The notes beneath the pieces were generated by a model, which was given only the letters and a program-made list of their open reading frames with translations, ran no database searches and was not told where the DNA came from. Below are positions 44,626 through 52,440 of a stretch of 57,464 nucleotides of DNA, piece by piece. Origin of the DNA: Teichococcus deserti (GTDB taxonomy: Bacteria > Pseudomonadota > Alphaproteobacteria > Acetobacterales > Acetobacteraceae); assembly GCF_001982615.1 (NCBI RefSeq), contig NZ_MLCO01000021.1:1-57464 (forward strand), given 5' to 3'. A program made the translations under genes and the position numbers. How positions within the stretch are numbered: position 1 is the first letter of the stretch; the number at the start of each line of letters is the position of its first letter.

Positions 44626-44945
44626 CGCGGCGTCCGCCAGGACAGCATCATGCGCTGCAGCCGGGCGGCGGCGGCGACCGGGCAGGACAGCGTCGCCCGC
44701 GGCCGCTCCGGCAGGGTGGGACCAGGGCCGTAGAGGCCGAAGCCGACGCCGTCCTGCCATTCGACGGCCGGCGTCATGCCCTCGGCCGCCAGCTCGATCC
44801 ACCACTGGCCGGCGTGGCCCGGCCCCTCGACCGCCAGCCGCAGCTCGGGGACACGTCGAAAAATCTCGGCGACGAAATCGACCAGGACCAGCGGGGCCTG
44901 GGCTTGCAGGGCGGGCAGGGTGGCTTCGGCGCCGTCGAAAGGCAT
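44622..44945 (-). CDS. Small conserved-looking protein of unknown function
   Basis: An open frame of 107 residues, convergent with and overlapping the hydrolase stop by 4 nt. The translation is not low-complexity. It has an amphipathic helix (LVDFVAEIFRRVPELRLAVE), then QWWIELAAEG, AVEWQDGVGFGLYG and a basic C-terminus. The WW...EW...GFG pattern suggests a small alpha/beta domain. No clear ribosome site precedes the ATG. I cannot assign a function. Confidence 0.55.
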   Translation of the reverse strand: MPFDGAEATLPALQAQAPLVLVDFVAEIFRRVPELRLAVEGPGHAGQWWIELAAEGMTPAVEWQDGVGFGLYGPGPTLPERPRATLSCPVAAAARLQRMMLSWRTPR

Positions 44946-45055
44946 GGCAGGCGGGTCCGGTTGGAGACGATCCGGACCTTGCCATGGGCTTCGGGCGCAA
45001 GATGGGCGCCCGATGCCGCAATTGTGACATATTCAGCGACGCTCAAGCTTTCTGG

Positions 45056-46459
45056 TCAGAAGCCGTCGAAGGCGGGGATCTGCCAGTCGCAGCTGGCCTC
45101 GTAGGCGCGGGCGGCGGCCAGCACGGCGGCCTCGGCGCGCTGCGGCCCGACGACCTGCAGCCCGATCGGCAGGCCGGCGGAGGACAGCCCGCAGGGGATC
45201 GAGGCGGCGGGCTGCGCCGTCAGGTTGAAGGGGAAGGTGAAGGGGGTCCAGTCCGCCCGCCACTCGCCGCCGCGGTCGTTCGGAAAGTCCAGCCCGACCG
45301 GGAAGGCGGTGCCCGGCATCGAGGGCAGCAGCAGGAGCGGATGTTTCTGGTGCAGCGCCCGCATCCGCGCGCCGAGCTCGCCGCGCGCCACATGCAGCGC
45401 CCGCGCATAATCCAGCGCCGACAGCCGCGTCCCGTCATCGGCGATGATCAGCAGCCCGGGATCGACCATCTCGCGCTGCTCCGCGGTCAAGGGCGCGACG
45501 GCGCTGGCGAGCGTCACCGACAGGATGCGGTAGTAGATGTCGGCGGCATCCGGCAGGTCGAGCTCGACCTCCTCCACGATGGCGCCCAGCTCGGCGAAGC
45601 GGCGGGCGGCGGCCTCGACGGCGGCGGCGACCTCGGGATCGACCGGCGCGCCGGAAATGGTGCGGGCGAAGGCGATGCGCTGCCCGGTGACGCCCGCCTC
45701 CAGCCCCGACAGCAGGTCCAGCCCGGGCTCCGGCAGCGCCATCCAGTCCCGGGCATCGTCGCCGGCGATGACCTGCAGCATCAGCGCCGCGTCGCGCACC
45801 GTCCGAGTCAGCGGCCCGGCGCCCGGCAGCGATCCGGCAAAGCCCTGCGGCGCGGCAGGCACGCGGCCATAGCCAGGCTTGATGCCGAAGACGCCGCAGA
45901 AGCTCGCCGGGATGCGGATCGAGCCGCCGCCGTCGCTGCCCAGATGCAGCGGCCCCATCGCCGCCGCCGCCGCCGCCCCGGCGCCGCAGCTGGACCCGCC
46001 GGTGGTCATCCCAGGGTTCCAGGGATTGCGGGTGATGCCGGTCAGCGGGCTGTCGCTGACGCCCTTATGGCCGAATTCGGTGGTGGTGGTCTTGCCCAGC
46101 AGCACGGCGCCGGCCTGGCGCAGCCGGGCGACGGGAGGCGCATCGACCGAGACATCCTGCTCGCGCGACACGGTCTTCGACCCCTTCATCGTCGGCCAGC
46201 CGCGGGTCAGGAAAAGATCCTTCACACTGGCGGGGACGCCATCCAGCGCGCCGCAGGGGGCGCCGCGCCGCCAGCGCGCCTCCGACTCGCGGGCGGCGGC
46301 CAGGGCGCTGGCCTCGTCGACCAGGCAGAAGGCGTTCAGCACCGGGTCCAGCGCGGCGATGCGGTCCAGGCAGGCGCGCGTCGCCTCCACCGGGGACAGG
46401 CTGCCGGCGCGATAGGCCTGCAGCAGGGCGGTGGCGGACAGGCGGAACAGCTCGGTCAT
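45056..46459 (-). CDS. Amidase signature family hydrolase
   Basis: Amidase of 467 residues with the Ser-cisSer-Lys triad: Lys in PASVKDLFLTRG, the cis-serine in TTGGSSCGAGA and the nucleophile in LGSDGGGSIRIPASFCG. The family includes amidases, aryl-acylamidases and the GatA subunit. The lone gene without gatB/gatC points to a catabolic amidase. The ATG at 46459 (MTELFRLSATALL) is chosen; the frame extends to 46612 but that part is low-complexity. Confidence 0.92.
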   Translation of the reverse strand: MTELFRLSATALLQAYRAGSLSPVEATRACLDRIAALDPVLNAFCLVDEASALAAARESEARWRRGAPCGALDGVPASVKDLFLTRGWPTMKGSKTVSREQDVSVDAPPVARLRQAGAVLLGKTTTTEFGHKGVSDSPLTGITRNPWNPGMTTGGSSCGAGAAAAAAMGPLHLGSDGGGSIRIPASFCGVFGIKPGYGRVPAAPQGFAGSLPGAGPLTRTVRDAALMLQVIAGDDARDWMALPEPGLDLLSGLEAGVTGQRIAFARTISGAPVDPEVAAAVEAAARRFAELGAIVEEVELDLPDAADIYYRILSVTLASAVAPLTAEQREMVDPGLLIIADDGTRLSALDYARALHVARGELGARMRALHQKHPLLLLPSMPGTAFPVGLDFPNDRGGEWRADWTPFTFPFNLTAQPAASIPCGLSSAGLPIGLQVVGPQRAEAAVLAAARAYEASCDWQIPAFDGF

Positions 46460-46647
46460 CGGCTCTCTTTCGGGCAGCCCCGCTGGCGGCGGCAGGCGGG
46501 ATCGGCGCCAAGCCTCGGGCCAGGCCGCGGCGCCGGTCAAGCCAGGGTCAAGCCATCCAGGGCCAGGTCCGAAAATCCTTGCATTTCCCCGGCCTCGTCC
46601 TGATATGGTCATCGTCCAGATCGGGTCGATTGCCCAGGAGGATCCGG

Positions 46648-47190
46648 ATGAGCCATCTGACGCTGCTGCCGCCGCCGAGCCTGGTGCCGCCCGGCCTCGC
46701 CGCCGGCCCCGACCGGCTGGAGGCCGGCCGCTTCGCCCCGGCCGAGCGCCGCCGCCTGTCCGCCCCCGGGCTGCGCACCTTCCTGGCCATCGCCGACCTC
46801 TGGGGGCTGGACGAGACCGAGCGGCGCCTGGTGCTCGGCCTGCCGCCGCGCTCGACCTTCCAGAAATGGGCGCGCACGGCGCGGGAACATGGCGAGCTGA
46901 CCCTCGACGTCGACGTGCTGCTGCGGATTTCCGCGGTGCTCGGCATCCACCAGGCGCTGGGCGTGCTGCATGCCGCCGAGCATGAGGGCCTCGCCTGGCT
47001 GCGCCGCCCGCATGCCGCGACCGTCTTCGGCGGCCGCCCGCCGATGGAATTGCTGACCGCCGGCACCCAGGACGCGTTGCTGACCTTGCGCCGCTATCTC
47101 GACGCCGCCCGCGGCGGTGTCTTCGCCGCCCCCGGCGCGGCCGACGACCGCGCGCCGCCGGCGACCGACGACGACCTGATCATCACGTGA
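46648..47190 (+). CDS. Xre/MbcA/ParS-type antitoxin
   Basis: Antitoxin of 180 residues. The N-terminal half is an Xre-like helix-turn-helix (GLRTFLAIADLWGLDETERR and FQKWARTAREH). The C-terminal part is the toxin-binding domain of MbcA/ParS proteins (VLLRISAVLGIHQALGVL and FGGRPPMELLTAGTQDALL). It neutralises the RES-type toxin encoded 10 nt downstream and usually autorepresses the operon. The ATG at 46648 has a perfect AGGAGGA site. The frame from 46579 is an unsupported extension. Confidence 0.88.
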   Translation: MSHLTLLPPPSLVPPGLAAGPDRLEAGRFAPAERRRLSAPGLRTFLAIADLWGLDETERRLVLGLPPRSTFQKWARTAREHGELTLDVDVLLRISAVLGIHQALGVLHAAEHEGLAWLRRPHAATVFGGRPPMELLTAGTQDALLTLRRYLDAARGGVFAAPGAADDRAPPATDDDLIIT

Positions 47191-47200
47191 CCCTGGCCCG

Positions 47201-47884
47201 ATGACCCTGCCTGCCGGCCGCTACGGCCCCGCGCCGCATCCGACGCACCGGCTGATCCCCTCGCAGTTCCCGCCGATCGGGCTGTTCGACACGGTGGCGA
47301 CGGCGGCCGACGCGGCGGCGGTGATGGAGCTGGCCGGCTGGACCAACGACCGGCTGGTGGCCGACCGCCTGCGCCGCCTGCCCGAGGCCGAATGGGTCTA
47401 TGGCCGCGCCAATGCCAGCGTCGTCATGGCCAGCTTTCTGCACGTCCCGCTGCAGGGCGCGCGCTTCAACGGCGCCGAGCTCGGCGCCTGGTATGCGGCG
47501 GCGAGCCTGGCCACCGCCGCCTTCGAGGTCGGCCACCATCTGCGGCGCGAGGCGGCGGCGACCGGCCTGCCGCGCCTCGCGCGCCGCTACCGCGACTATG
47601 CCGCCCGGCTGGCCGGCGACGGCTTCCTCGACCTGCGCGGCGCCCAGGCCGAATGGCCCGCAGTCTATCGCCGCGACAGCCATGCCGCCGGCCAGCGCCT
47701 GGGCGAGACGGTCCGCGCCGCGGGCGGCGACGGGGTTCTCTACGACAGCCTGCGCCATGCCGGCGGCGCCTGCATCGCCGCGCTGCGGCCGAGCCAGGTG
47801 CTGCAGGTGACCCAGGCCGACCACTGGGAGGTCACCGTCGAGCCCGGCTCGGCGAAGGTCCGGCTGCACCGCCTGGCCGCCTGA
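47201..47884 (+). CDS. RES-domain toxin (NAD+-degrading family)
   Basis: Toxin of 227 residues following the Xre antitoxin. RES-domain features: RLIPSQFPPIGLFDTVA near the start, RFNGAELGAWYAAASLATA, FEVGHHLRREA, and the late YDSLRHAGGACIAALRP segment. Members such as MbcT degrade NAD+ by phosphorolysis or hydrolysis, causing growth arrest, and an ADP-ribosyltransferase-like fold is shared. The start has no clear ribosome site and may rely on coupling from the antitoxin. The reversed antitoxin-then-toxin order is standard for this family. Confidence 0.9.
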   Translation: MTLPAGRYGPAPHPTHRLIPSQFPPIGLFDTVATAADAAAVMELAGWTNDRLVADRLRRLPEAEWVYGRANASVVMASFLHVPLQGARFNGAELGAWYAAASLATAAFEVGHHLRREAAATGLPRLARRYRDYAARLAGDGFLDLRGAQAEWPAVYRRDSHAAGQRLGETVRAAGGDGVLYDSLRHAGGACIAALRPSQVLQVTQADHWEVTVEPGSAKVRLHRLAA

Positions 47885-47975
47885 TGGACGCGGGCCGGCG
47901 GATGCCCTAAGCGGCGCGCCCGGCGCCGCGGCGCGTTACACTGCCGCGCCACCCGCACCGATCAGGAGTCGCATC

Positions 47976-49268
47976 TTGGAGCGCTATTTCGGCCTTGCCG
48001 CCCTGGGCAGCTCGCCGCGCCGCGAGGGCTTGGCCGGCCTCGCGACCTTCATGACCATGGCCTATATCATCGTGGTCAACCCGGCGATGATGTCGGATGC
48101 CGGCATCGATGCCGGCGCCGCCTTCGTCGCCACCTGCCTGTCGGCGGCCATCGGCTCGGCGATGATGGGGCTCTGGGCGCGCATGCCGGTGGCCATGGCG
48201 CCGGGCATGGGGCTGAACGCCTTCTTCGCCTATACCGTGGTGGGCGGCATGGGCATGCCCTGGCAGGTGGCGCTGGGCGCCGTCTTCCTGTCCGGCCTGC
48301 TGTTCTTCCTGGTCTCGCTGACCCGTTTCCGCGAATGGCTGATCGTCGCCATCCCGATGTCGATGAAGCTCGGCATCGGCGCCGGCATCGGGCTGTTCCT
48401 CGGGTTGCTCGGGCTGCGCGGCATGGGGATCGTGGTGGACAGCACAGCGACCCTGGTCACCCTCGGCCCGCTGTCCAACCCGACCACGCTGCTCTCCTGC
48501 CTGGGCTTCCTGCTGATGGCCGGGCTGGTGGCGCGCGGCATCAGCTCCGGCATCGTCATCGGCATCCTGGTCGTCGCCGCGCTGGGCATTCCGCTGGGGC
48601 TGACGGAAATCCGCGGCATCGTCTCCATGCCGCCCTCGCTGGCGCCGAGCTTCTTCCAGCTGGACATCTGGGGCGCGCTGACCCTGCCGGGGATGCCGGC
48701 GGTGGTCTTCACCTTCTTCCTGCTGACCCTGCTGGACGATGCCGGCACGCTGATCGCGACGACGCACCGCGCCGGGCTGATGCGGCCGGACGGCACGGTG
48801 CCCGGGCTCGGCCGCGCGCTGCAGGCCAATTCGGGCGGCGCGGTGATCGGCGCCGTGCTCGGCACCTCGACCGCCGTGCCCTATATCGAGAGCGCCGCCG
48901 GCATCCAGGCGGGCGGCCGCAGCGGGCTGACCGCCCTGGCCGTCGCCGCGCTGTTCCTGGCCGCGCTGTTCTTCGCGCCGCTGGCCACCAGCATCCCGGC
49001 CTTCGCCACCGCGCCGGCGCTGCTGCTGGTCGCGGGGATGATGGCGCAGTCCTTGCGCGACCTCGACTGGGACGATGTCACCGAATACCTGCCGGCGATG
49101 ATCACGGCGCTGGCCATGCCCTTCACCTTCTCGATCTCGACCGGGGTGGGCTTGGGCTTCGTCGTCTATGTGGTGCTGAAGCTGGCCACCGGCCGCATCG
49201 CCCAGATCAACGGCGCGGTCTGGGTGCTGGCCGCGCTCTCCGTGCTGGAATTCGCGCTGCACGGCTGA
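47976..49268 (+). CDS. NCS2 family purine permease (AzgA/PbuG-like)
   Basis: Inner-membrane H+-coupled nucleobase transporter of 430 residues. Hallmarks of the AzgA branch are GLATFMTMAYIIVVNPAMMS, the APGMGLNAFFAYTVV motif, IPMSMKLGIGAGIGLFLGL, the NxGT-like GTSTAVPYIESAAGI and the DDVTEYLPAMIT segment. It should import adenine, guanine or hypoxanthine. It starts at a TTG (47976) with AGGAG 7 nt upstream. It ends at a perfect terminator. Confidence 0.92.
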   Translation: MERYFGLAALGSSPRREGLAGLATFMTMAYIIVVNPAMMSDAGIDAGAAFVATCLSAAIGSAMMGLWARMPVAMAPGMGLNAFFAYTVVGGMGMPWQVALGAVFLSGLLFFLVSLTRFREWLIVAIPMSMKLGIGAGIGLFLGLLGLRGMGIVVDSTATLVTLGPLSNPTTLLSCLGFLLMAGLVARGISSGIVIGILVVAALGIPLGLTEIRGIVSMPPSLAPSFFQLDIWGALTLPGMPAVVFTFFLLTLLDDAGTLIATTHRAGLMRPDGTVPGLGRALQANSGGAVIGAVLGTSTAVPYIESAAGIQAGGRSGLTALAVAALFLAALFFAPLATSIPAFATAPALLLVAGMMAQSLRDLDWDDVTEYLPAMITALAMPFTFSISTGVGLGFVVYVVLKLATGRIAQINGAVWVLAALSVLEFALHG

Positions 49269-49276
49269 GGAATCGG

Positions 49277-49302
49277 AAAGGGCGGCCTTGCCGCCGCCCT
49301 TT
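49277..49302. terminator. Perfect bidirectional terminator hairpin
   Basis: AAAGGGCGGC (49277-49286) pairs exactly with GCCGCCCTTT (49293-49302) around CTTGCC. It lies between the purine permease and the convergent small gene and, with A and T ends on both sides, can serve both strands. Confidence 0.88.
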
Positions 49303-49307
49303 CGCCG

Positions 49308-49520
49308 TCAGTGCTTCTGGCCGCCCTTGTCGGCGGGATTGGCGCTGTGGTGGCTGTCGCGCTCGCCGCCGCCGCCGGAGACCTTGCTCTGCCGCCCGTT
49401 GGTCGGGCTGTCCGGATCGCGGCGCTCGGCGGCGCGCTCCGCCTCGCTCTGCATCGCGCGCTTGGCGCTGCTGCCGGGCCCGCCCGAGGGCGCGTCCTTG
49501 TCGTGCTCGCCTCGGCTCAT
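49308..49520 (-). CDS. Small hydrophilin-like protein, 70 residues
   Basis: A 70-residue, strongly hydrophilic sequence beginning MSRGEHDKDAPSGGPG and ending ADKGGQKH. By count it has 11 glycines (about 16%), many Asp/Glu/Arg/Ser and almost no large hydrophobic residues, so it should be disordered. Hydrophilins of this kind accumulate in desiccation or osmotic stress. It is 2 nt downstream of a similar small gene. A long extension of the frame to 49847 exists but has no start signals. Confidence 0.55.
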   Translation of the reverse strand: MSRGEHDKDAPSGGPGSSAKRAMQSEAERAAERRDPDSPTNGRQSKVSGGGGERDSHHSANPADKGGQKH

Positions 49521-49522
49521 GC

Positions 49523-49702
49523 TCAACGATCCTGCTGGTGGCCCTGGTGGCGCGTGTTCTGCGCCAGGTTCTGGCTGCGGCCCTGCGCCTCCTGCTCGGC
49601 GGCGCGGCGCTCCTGGCCGGCGGCCTCGCGCGGGGCGGTCTTGTCGCCCTGCGGGGCACGGTTGGCCGGTGGCACCGGCGGCGGATGGGCATTCGAGCTC
49701 AT
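49523..49702 (-). CDS. Small Gln-rich hydrophilic protein, 59 residues
   Basis: A 59-residue protein, MSSNAHPPPVPPANRAPQ followed by a Gln/Glu/Arg/Ala-rich helix-prone tail. It has a clear ribosome site (GGGAGGAATGCC then ATG), which makes translation likely. There are no hydrophobic segments. Together with the next small gene it forms a two-gene minus-strand unit. Function unknown; a stress-protective disordered protein is the best guess. Confidence 0.6.
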   Translation of the reverse strand: MSSNAHPPPVPPANRAPQGDKTAPREAAGQERRAAEQEAQGRSQNLAQNTRHQGHQQDR

Positions 49703-50097
49703 GGCATTCCTCCCGGTTCTGGCGCGGCGCGGTGGCCGCGCGGGGTGACCGGGAAGCAACCGGCGCGCGACGCCGCGGTTGCATCACAGGGCCTCGGCTG
49801 TGTCGCAAGGGGAAGTCGAGCCCGGCCGCGTCGCCGGCATCCTTCAAATAAAGGATGGCGCGACCGTCCGGAAAGCTGGGCGGAGTTCACGCCAGCGGCC
49901 GGCCCTGCCTGATGTCGCGTCTGCCGCGAGGCTGGATTGCTGCGTTGCATTTGCGCTGAACTGCCCAGCCCCCGGCGAATTCACACGCAAACCTTAACAT
50001 AGGTTGTTGCTGCCCCTGCCGCCTTGCGGCAATCGCGATGGTTCGAGCGGCATCCTGGCCGTGGGGCGGCGTCGTCATGGGAGGAGATCAAGGCTGC
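49703..50097. other. Divergent intergenic region without a gene
   Basis: 395 bp between the small hydrophilic genes and the sensor kinase. It contains a perfect 7-bp hairpin, CATCCTT (49838-49844) and AAGGATG (49851-49857) around CAAATA. An A/T-rich patch near 49980-50005 is the likely rightward promoter. A frame open from 50038 continues into the kinase gene but is not preceded by a good ribosome site. Confidence 0.5.
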
Positions 50098-51156
50098 ATG
50101 ACGCTCCCCGCGCCTGACATGAAGGCGCTGCCGCCGGCTGCGGTGGCGGCGCTGATGCATCATTCCCCGGCGCTGCTTTTCCTGGCCGATGGCGAGGACC
50201 TGGCCTGGCGCTACGTCACCCCGCGCTTCGCCACCCTGACCGGCGCCGCGGTCGAGGCGGCGATGGCCGCCGGCTGGCGCGACTTCTGCCACCCGCTCGA
50301 CCTGCAGGCGCTGCTGGCCGCATGGGCGGCGCGGCCGGAGGGCGAGGGCCTGGCCCGGCCGCTGCGGCTGCGCGCCGCAGCCTCCCCGGACTCCGGCGCG
50401 CCTGAGGCCTGGCGCCGTTTCGACTGCCTGATCGAGCCGGCCCTTGGCGGCGGCTGGGCGGGCAGCCTGACCGACGCCCAGGCGCGGCACGACGCCGCCG
50501 CCCGCCAGGCCCGCCTGCTGCTCGAGCTGCGCCGCCGCGCCACCGGCGGGCTGGCGCTGATCCGCTCGATGGTCAGCCGCACGCTGGAGGCCAGCGAGGA
50601 CCTGTCCCATTTCGCCGCGCATCTCTCCGGCCGGCTTGGCGCGCTCAGCCGCATCCAGCTGCTGCTGGCCCGCCGCGGCGACGCCCTCGCCTCCCTGGAA
50701 GAGATGGTGCGCGAAGAACTGCTGGCGCAGGAGGTGCGCGAGGCCGCCGCCATCGAGGTCGACGGGCCCGAGGTGCTGCTGCCCGACAGCGTCGCCGCGG
50801 CGCTCGGCCTGGCGCTGCATGAGCTGGCGGTGAACGCCGCCAAGTTCGGCGCGCTGTCGCGGCCGCGCGGCCGCATCGCGGTCACCTGGAAGCGCCTGCC
50901 GCCGCGCGGCGAGCAGCCCGAGCGGCTGCAGCTGCGCTGGCAGGAAAGCCCGGGCAGCGAGCCGCCGGTCGACCCGGCGGCGCGCCATCTCGGCTTCGGC
51001 CGCGAGCTGCTCGAGCAGGGCCTGCCCTATGAGTTGGATGCCGTGACCCGCCTGGATTTCCTGGTCGATGGACTGCGTTGCGAGATCGTCTTCCCCCTGC
51101 CCACGGCGCCGGCGCCGCTGTTCTTCGATGACGCCGACAAGGGCGGCGTGTCATGA
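50098..51156 (+). CDS. PAS/HWE-type sensor histidine kinase lacking the phosphoacceptor His
   Basis: A 352-residue cytoplasmic sensor. Residues about 15-70 look like a PAS fold (SPALLFLADGEDLAWRYVTP). A HWE/HisKA_2 dimerisation helix follows at about 135-195, and the ATPase domain has the N-box HELAVNAAKFGALS (His241, Asn246) and GFGRELLEQGLPYEL. At the site where the family has ELxHRxKN the sequence is ELRRRATG (143-150), so His is Arg146 and Asn is Gly150. Autophosphorylation at the usual site is therefore not expected. The stop overlaps the receiver gene by 4 nt. Confidence 0.82.
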   Translation: MTLPAPDMKALPPAAVAALMHHSPALLFLADGEDLAWRYVTPRFATLTGAAVEAAMAAGWRDFCHPLDLQALLAAWAARPEGEGLARPLRLRAAASPDSGAPEAWRRFDCLIEPALGGGWAGSLTDAQARHDAAARQARLLLELRRRATGGLALIRSMVSRTLEASEDLSHFAAHLSGRLGALSRIQLLLARRGDALASLEEMVREELLAQEVREAAAIEVDGPEVLLPDSVAAALGLALHELAVNAAKFGALSRPRGRIAVTWKRLPPRGEQPERLQLRWQESPGSEPPVDPAARHLGFGRELLEQGLPYELDAVTRLDFLVDGLRCEIVFPLPTAPAPLFFDDADKGGVS

Positions 51157-51539
51157 ATGACCTGACCCAGACCCGCCTGCTGGCCGGCCGCGCCATCCTG
51201 GTGGTCGAGGACCAGTACGTCATCGCCGAGGAGCTGGCGCAGCTGCTGCTGCAGCTGGGCGCCCAGGTGATCGGCCCCTTCGCCCGGGTCGACATCGATC
51301 TCGCCGCGCAGCCGCGGCCGGATGCGGCGCTGCTCGACATCCATCTGCGCGGCCGTCCGGTCTTCGCCCTGGCCGACCGGCTGCGCGCCGAGGGCGTGCC
51401 GCTGCTGTTCCTGACCGGCTACGACGCCTCGGTGCTGCCGCCGGCCTATCGCGACCTGCCCTGGCTGTCGAAGCCGGTCGATGCGCGCCAGCTGGCCACC
51501 GCGCTGGCCGGGCTGCTGGGCGCTGGGGAGGCTGGCTGA
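51153..51539 (+). CDS. Stand-alone response regulator receiver
   Basis: Receiver-domain protein of 128 residues without an output domain. The acidic pocket is Glu19-Asp20 (LVVEDQY), the phosphoacceptor Asp62 (LLDIHLRG), the switch Thr88 (FLTGYD) and the conserved Lys107 (LSKPVD), so it should be phosphorylatable. It overlaps the defective HWE sensor by 4 nt (ATGA), and its stop overlaps the Crp/Fnr gene by 1 nt (TGATG). Such single-domain regulators work in phosphorelays. Confidence 0.9.
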   Translation: MNDLTQTRLLAGRAILVVEDQYVIAEELAQLLLQLGAQVIGPFARVDIDLAAQPRPDAALLDIHLRGRPVFALADRLRAEGVPLLFLTGYDASVLPPAYRDLPWLSKPVDARQLATALAGLLGAGEAG

Positions 51540-52306
51540 TGCTGCCGGTACGGCTCCATCCGGGCGGCAGCGAAGGTCCGCCGCCGGGCGCCGAGGCGCA
51601 GCCGCTGCAGCGCCGGCTGGGCCGGCTCGCCAGCCTGTCGCCGGCCGAGATGGCGATGATCGCCGAGGCCTGCCGCGGCCCGCTGCGCGAGCTGCCGGCG
51701 CGCGGGGAGATCCATCCCGAGGGCGCCTGCCCGCCACCGGCGGCGCTGGTCTCCGGCTGGGCGTGCCGCATCCGCATGCTGGCCGACGGGCGGCGGCAGA
51801 TCGTCGCCTTCCTGCTGCCCGGCGACCTGATCGGCCGGCCGCCGCCCTGCCTGCCGGCGCCCTGCGCCGCGCTGGCGCTGACCCGGGTGCTGCTGGCCGA
51901 TGCACAGCCGCTCTTCGCCGCCGGCTTCACGGAGCATCCGCCGACCCAGACCGGGCTGGGCCGGGCGCTGCGCGCCGCCGAGCTGCAGGAGGAGGTGCTG
52001 CTGCGCGACCAGGTGGTCCGCCTGGGCCGGCAGACCGCCTATGAGCGGCTGGCCAGCCTGCTGCTGGAGCTGCGCCAGCGGCTGGAGACGGCGGGGCTGG
52101 CCCAGCAGAGGGGCTTCGCCCTGCCGTTGACCCAGGAGGTGCTGGCCGACGCCCTGGGCCTCAGCGTCGTGCACGTCAACCGCACGGTGCAGCAGATGCG
52201 GCGTGACCGGCTGATCGAGCTGCGCGGCGGCCAGGTGATCATCCTGCAGCCCGAGGCGCTGCGGTCGGTCGCCGACTGGCAGGACATCCCGGGCCTGCGC
52301 GACTAG
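51539..52306 (+). CDS. Crp/Fnr-family transcriptional regulator
   Basis: A 255-residue regulator with an N-terminal cupin-like sensor domain (GWACRIRMLADGRRQIVAFLLPGDLIG) and a C-terminal winged helix with the recognition region LTQEVLADALGLSVVHVNRT. No Fnr-type cysteine cluster is evident, so it is not an oxygen-sensing Fe-S protein. Its sensor loop departs from cAMP-binding Crp. It is translationally coupled to the receiver gene, so the three genes form one signalling unit. Confidence 0.9.
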   Translation: MLPVRLHPGGSEGPPPGAEAQPLQRRLGRLASLSPAEMAMIAEACRGPLRELPARGEIHPEGACPPPAALVSGWACRIRMLADGRRQIVAFLLPGDLIGRPPPCLPAPCAALALTRVLLADAQPLFAAGFTEHPPTQTGLGRALRAAELQEEVLLRDQVVRLGRQTAYERLASLLLELRQRLETAGLAQQRGFALPLTQEVLADALGLSVVHVNRTVQQMRRDRLIELRGGQVIILQPEALRSVADWQDIPGLRD

Positions 52307-52440
52307 TCCCCGCACGTTTCGGCGAGCATTCCGCAAAACTAACAAGAGTTAAAGCCACGCCGGCGGCACCCGTGCCAGCCTCGCGTTGCCATGATCAAGC
52401 ACGAGAAGCGGCGCGAGCAAGCGCCCGGCGGGAATGCGGC

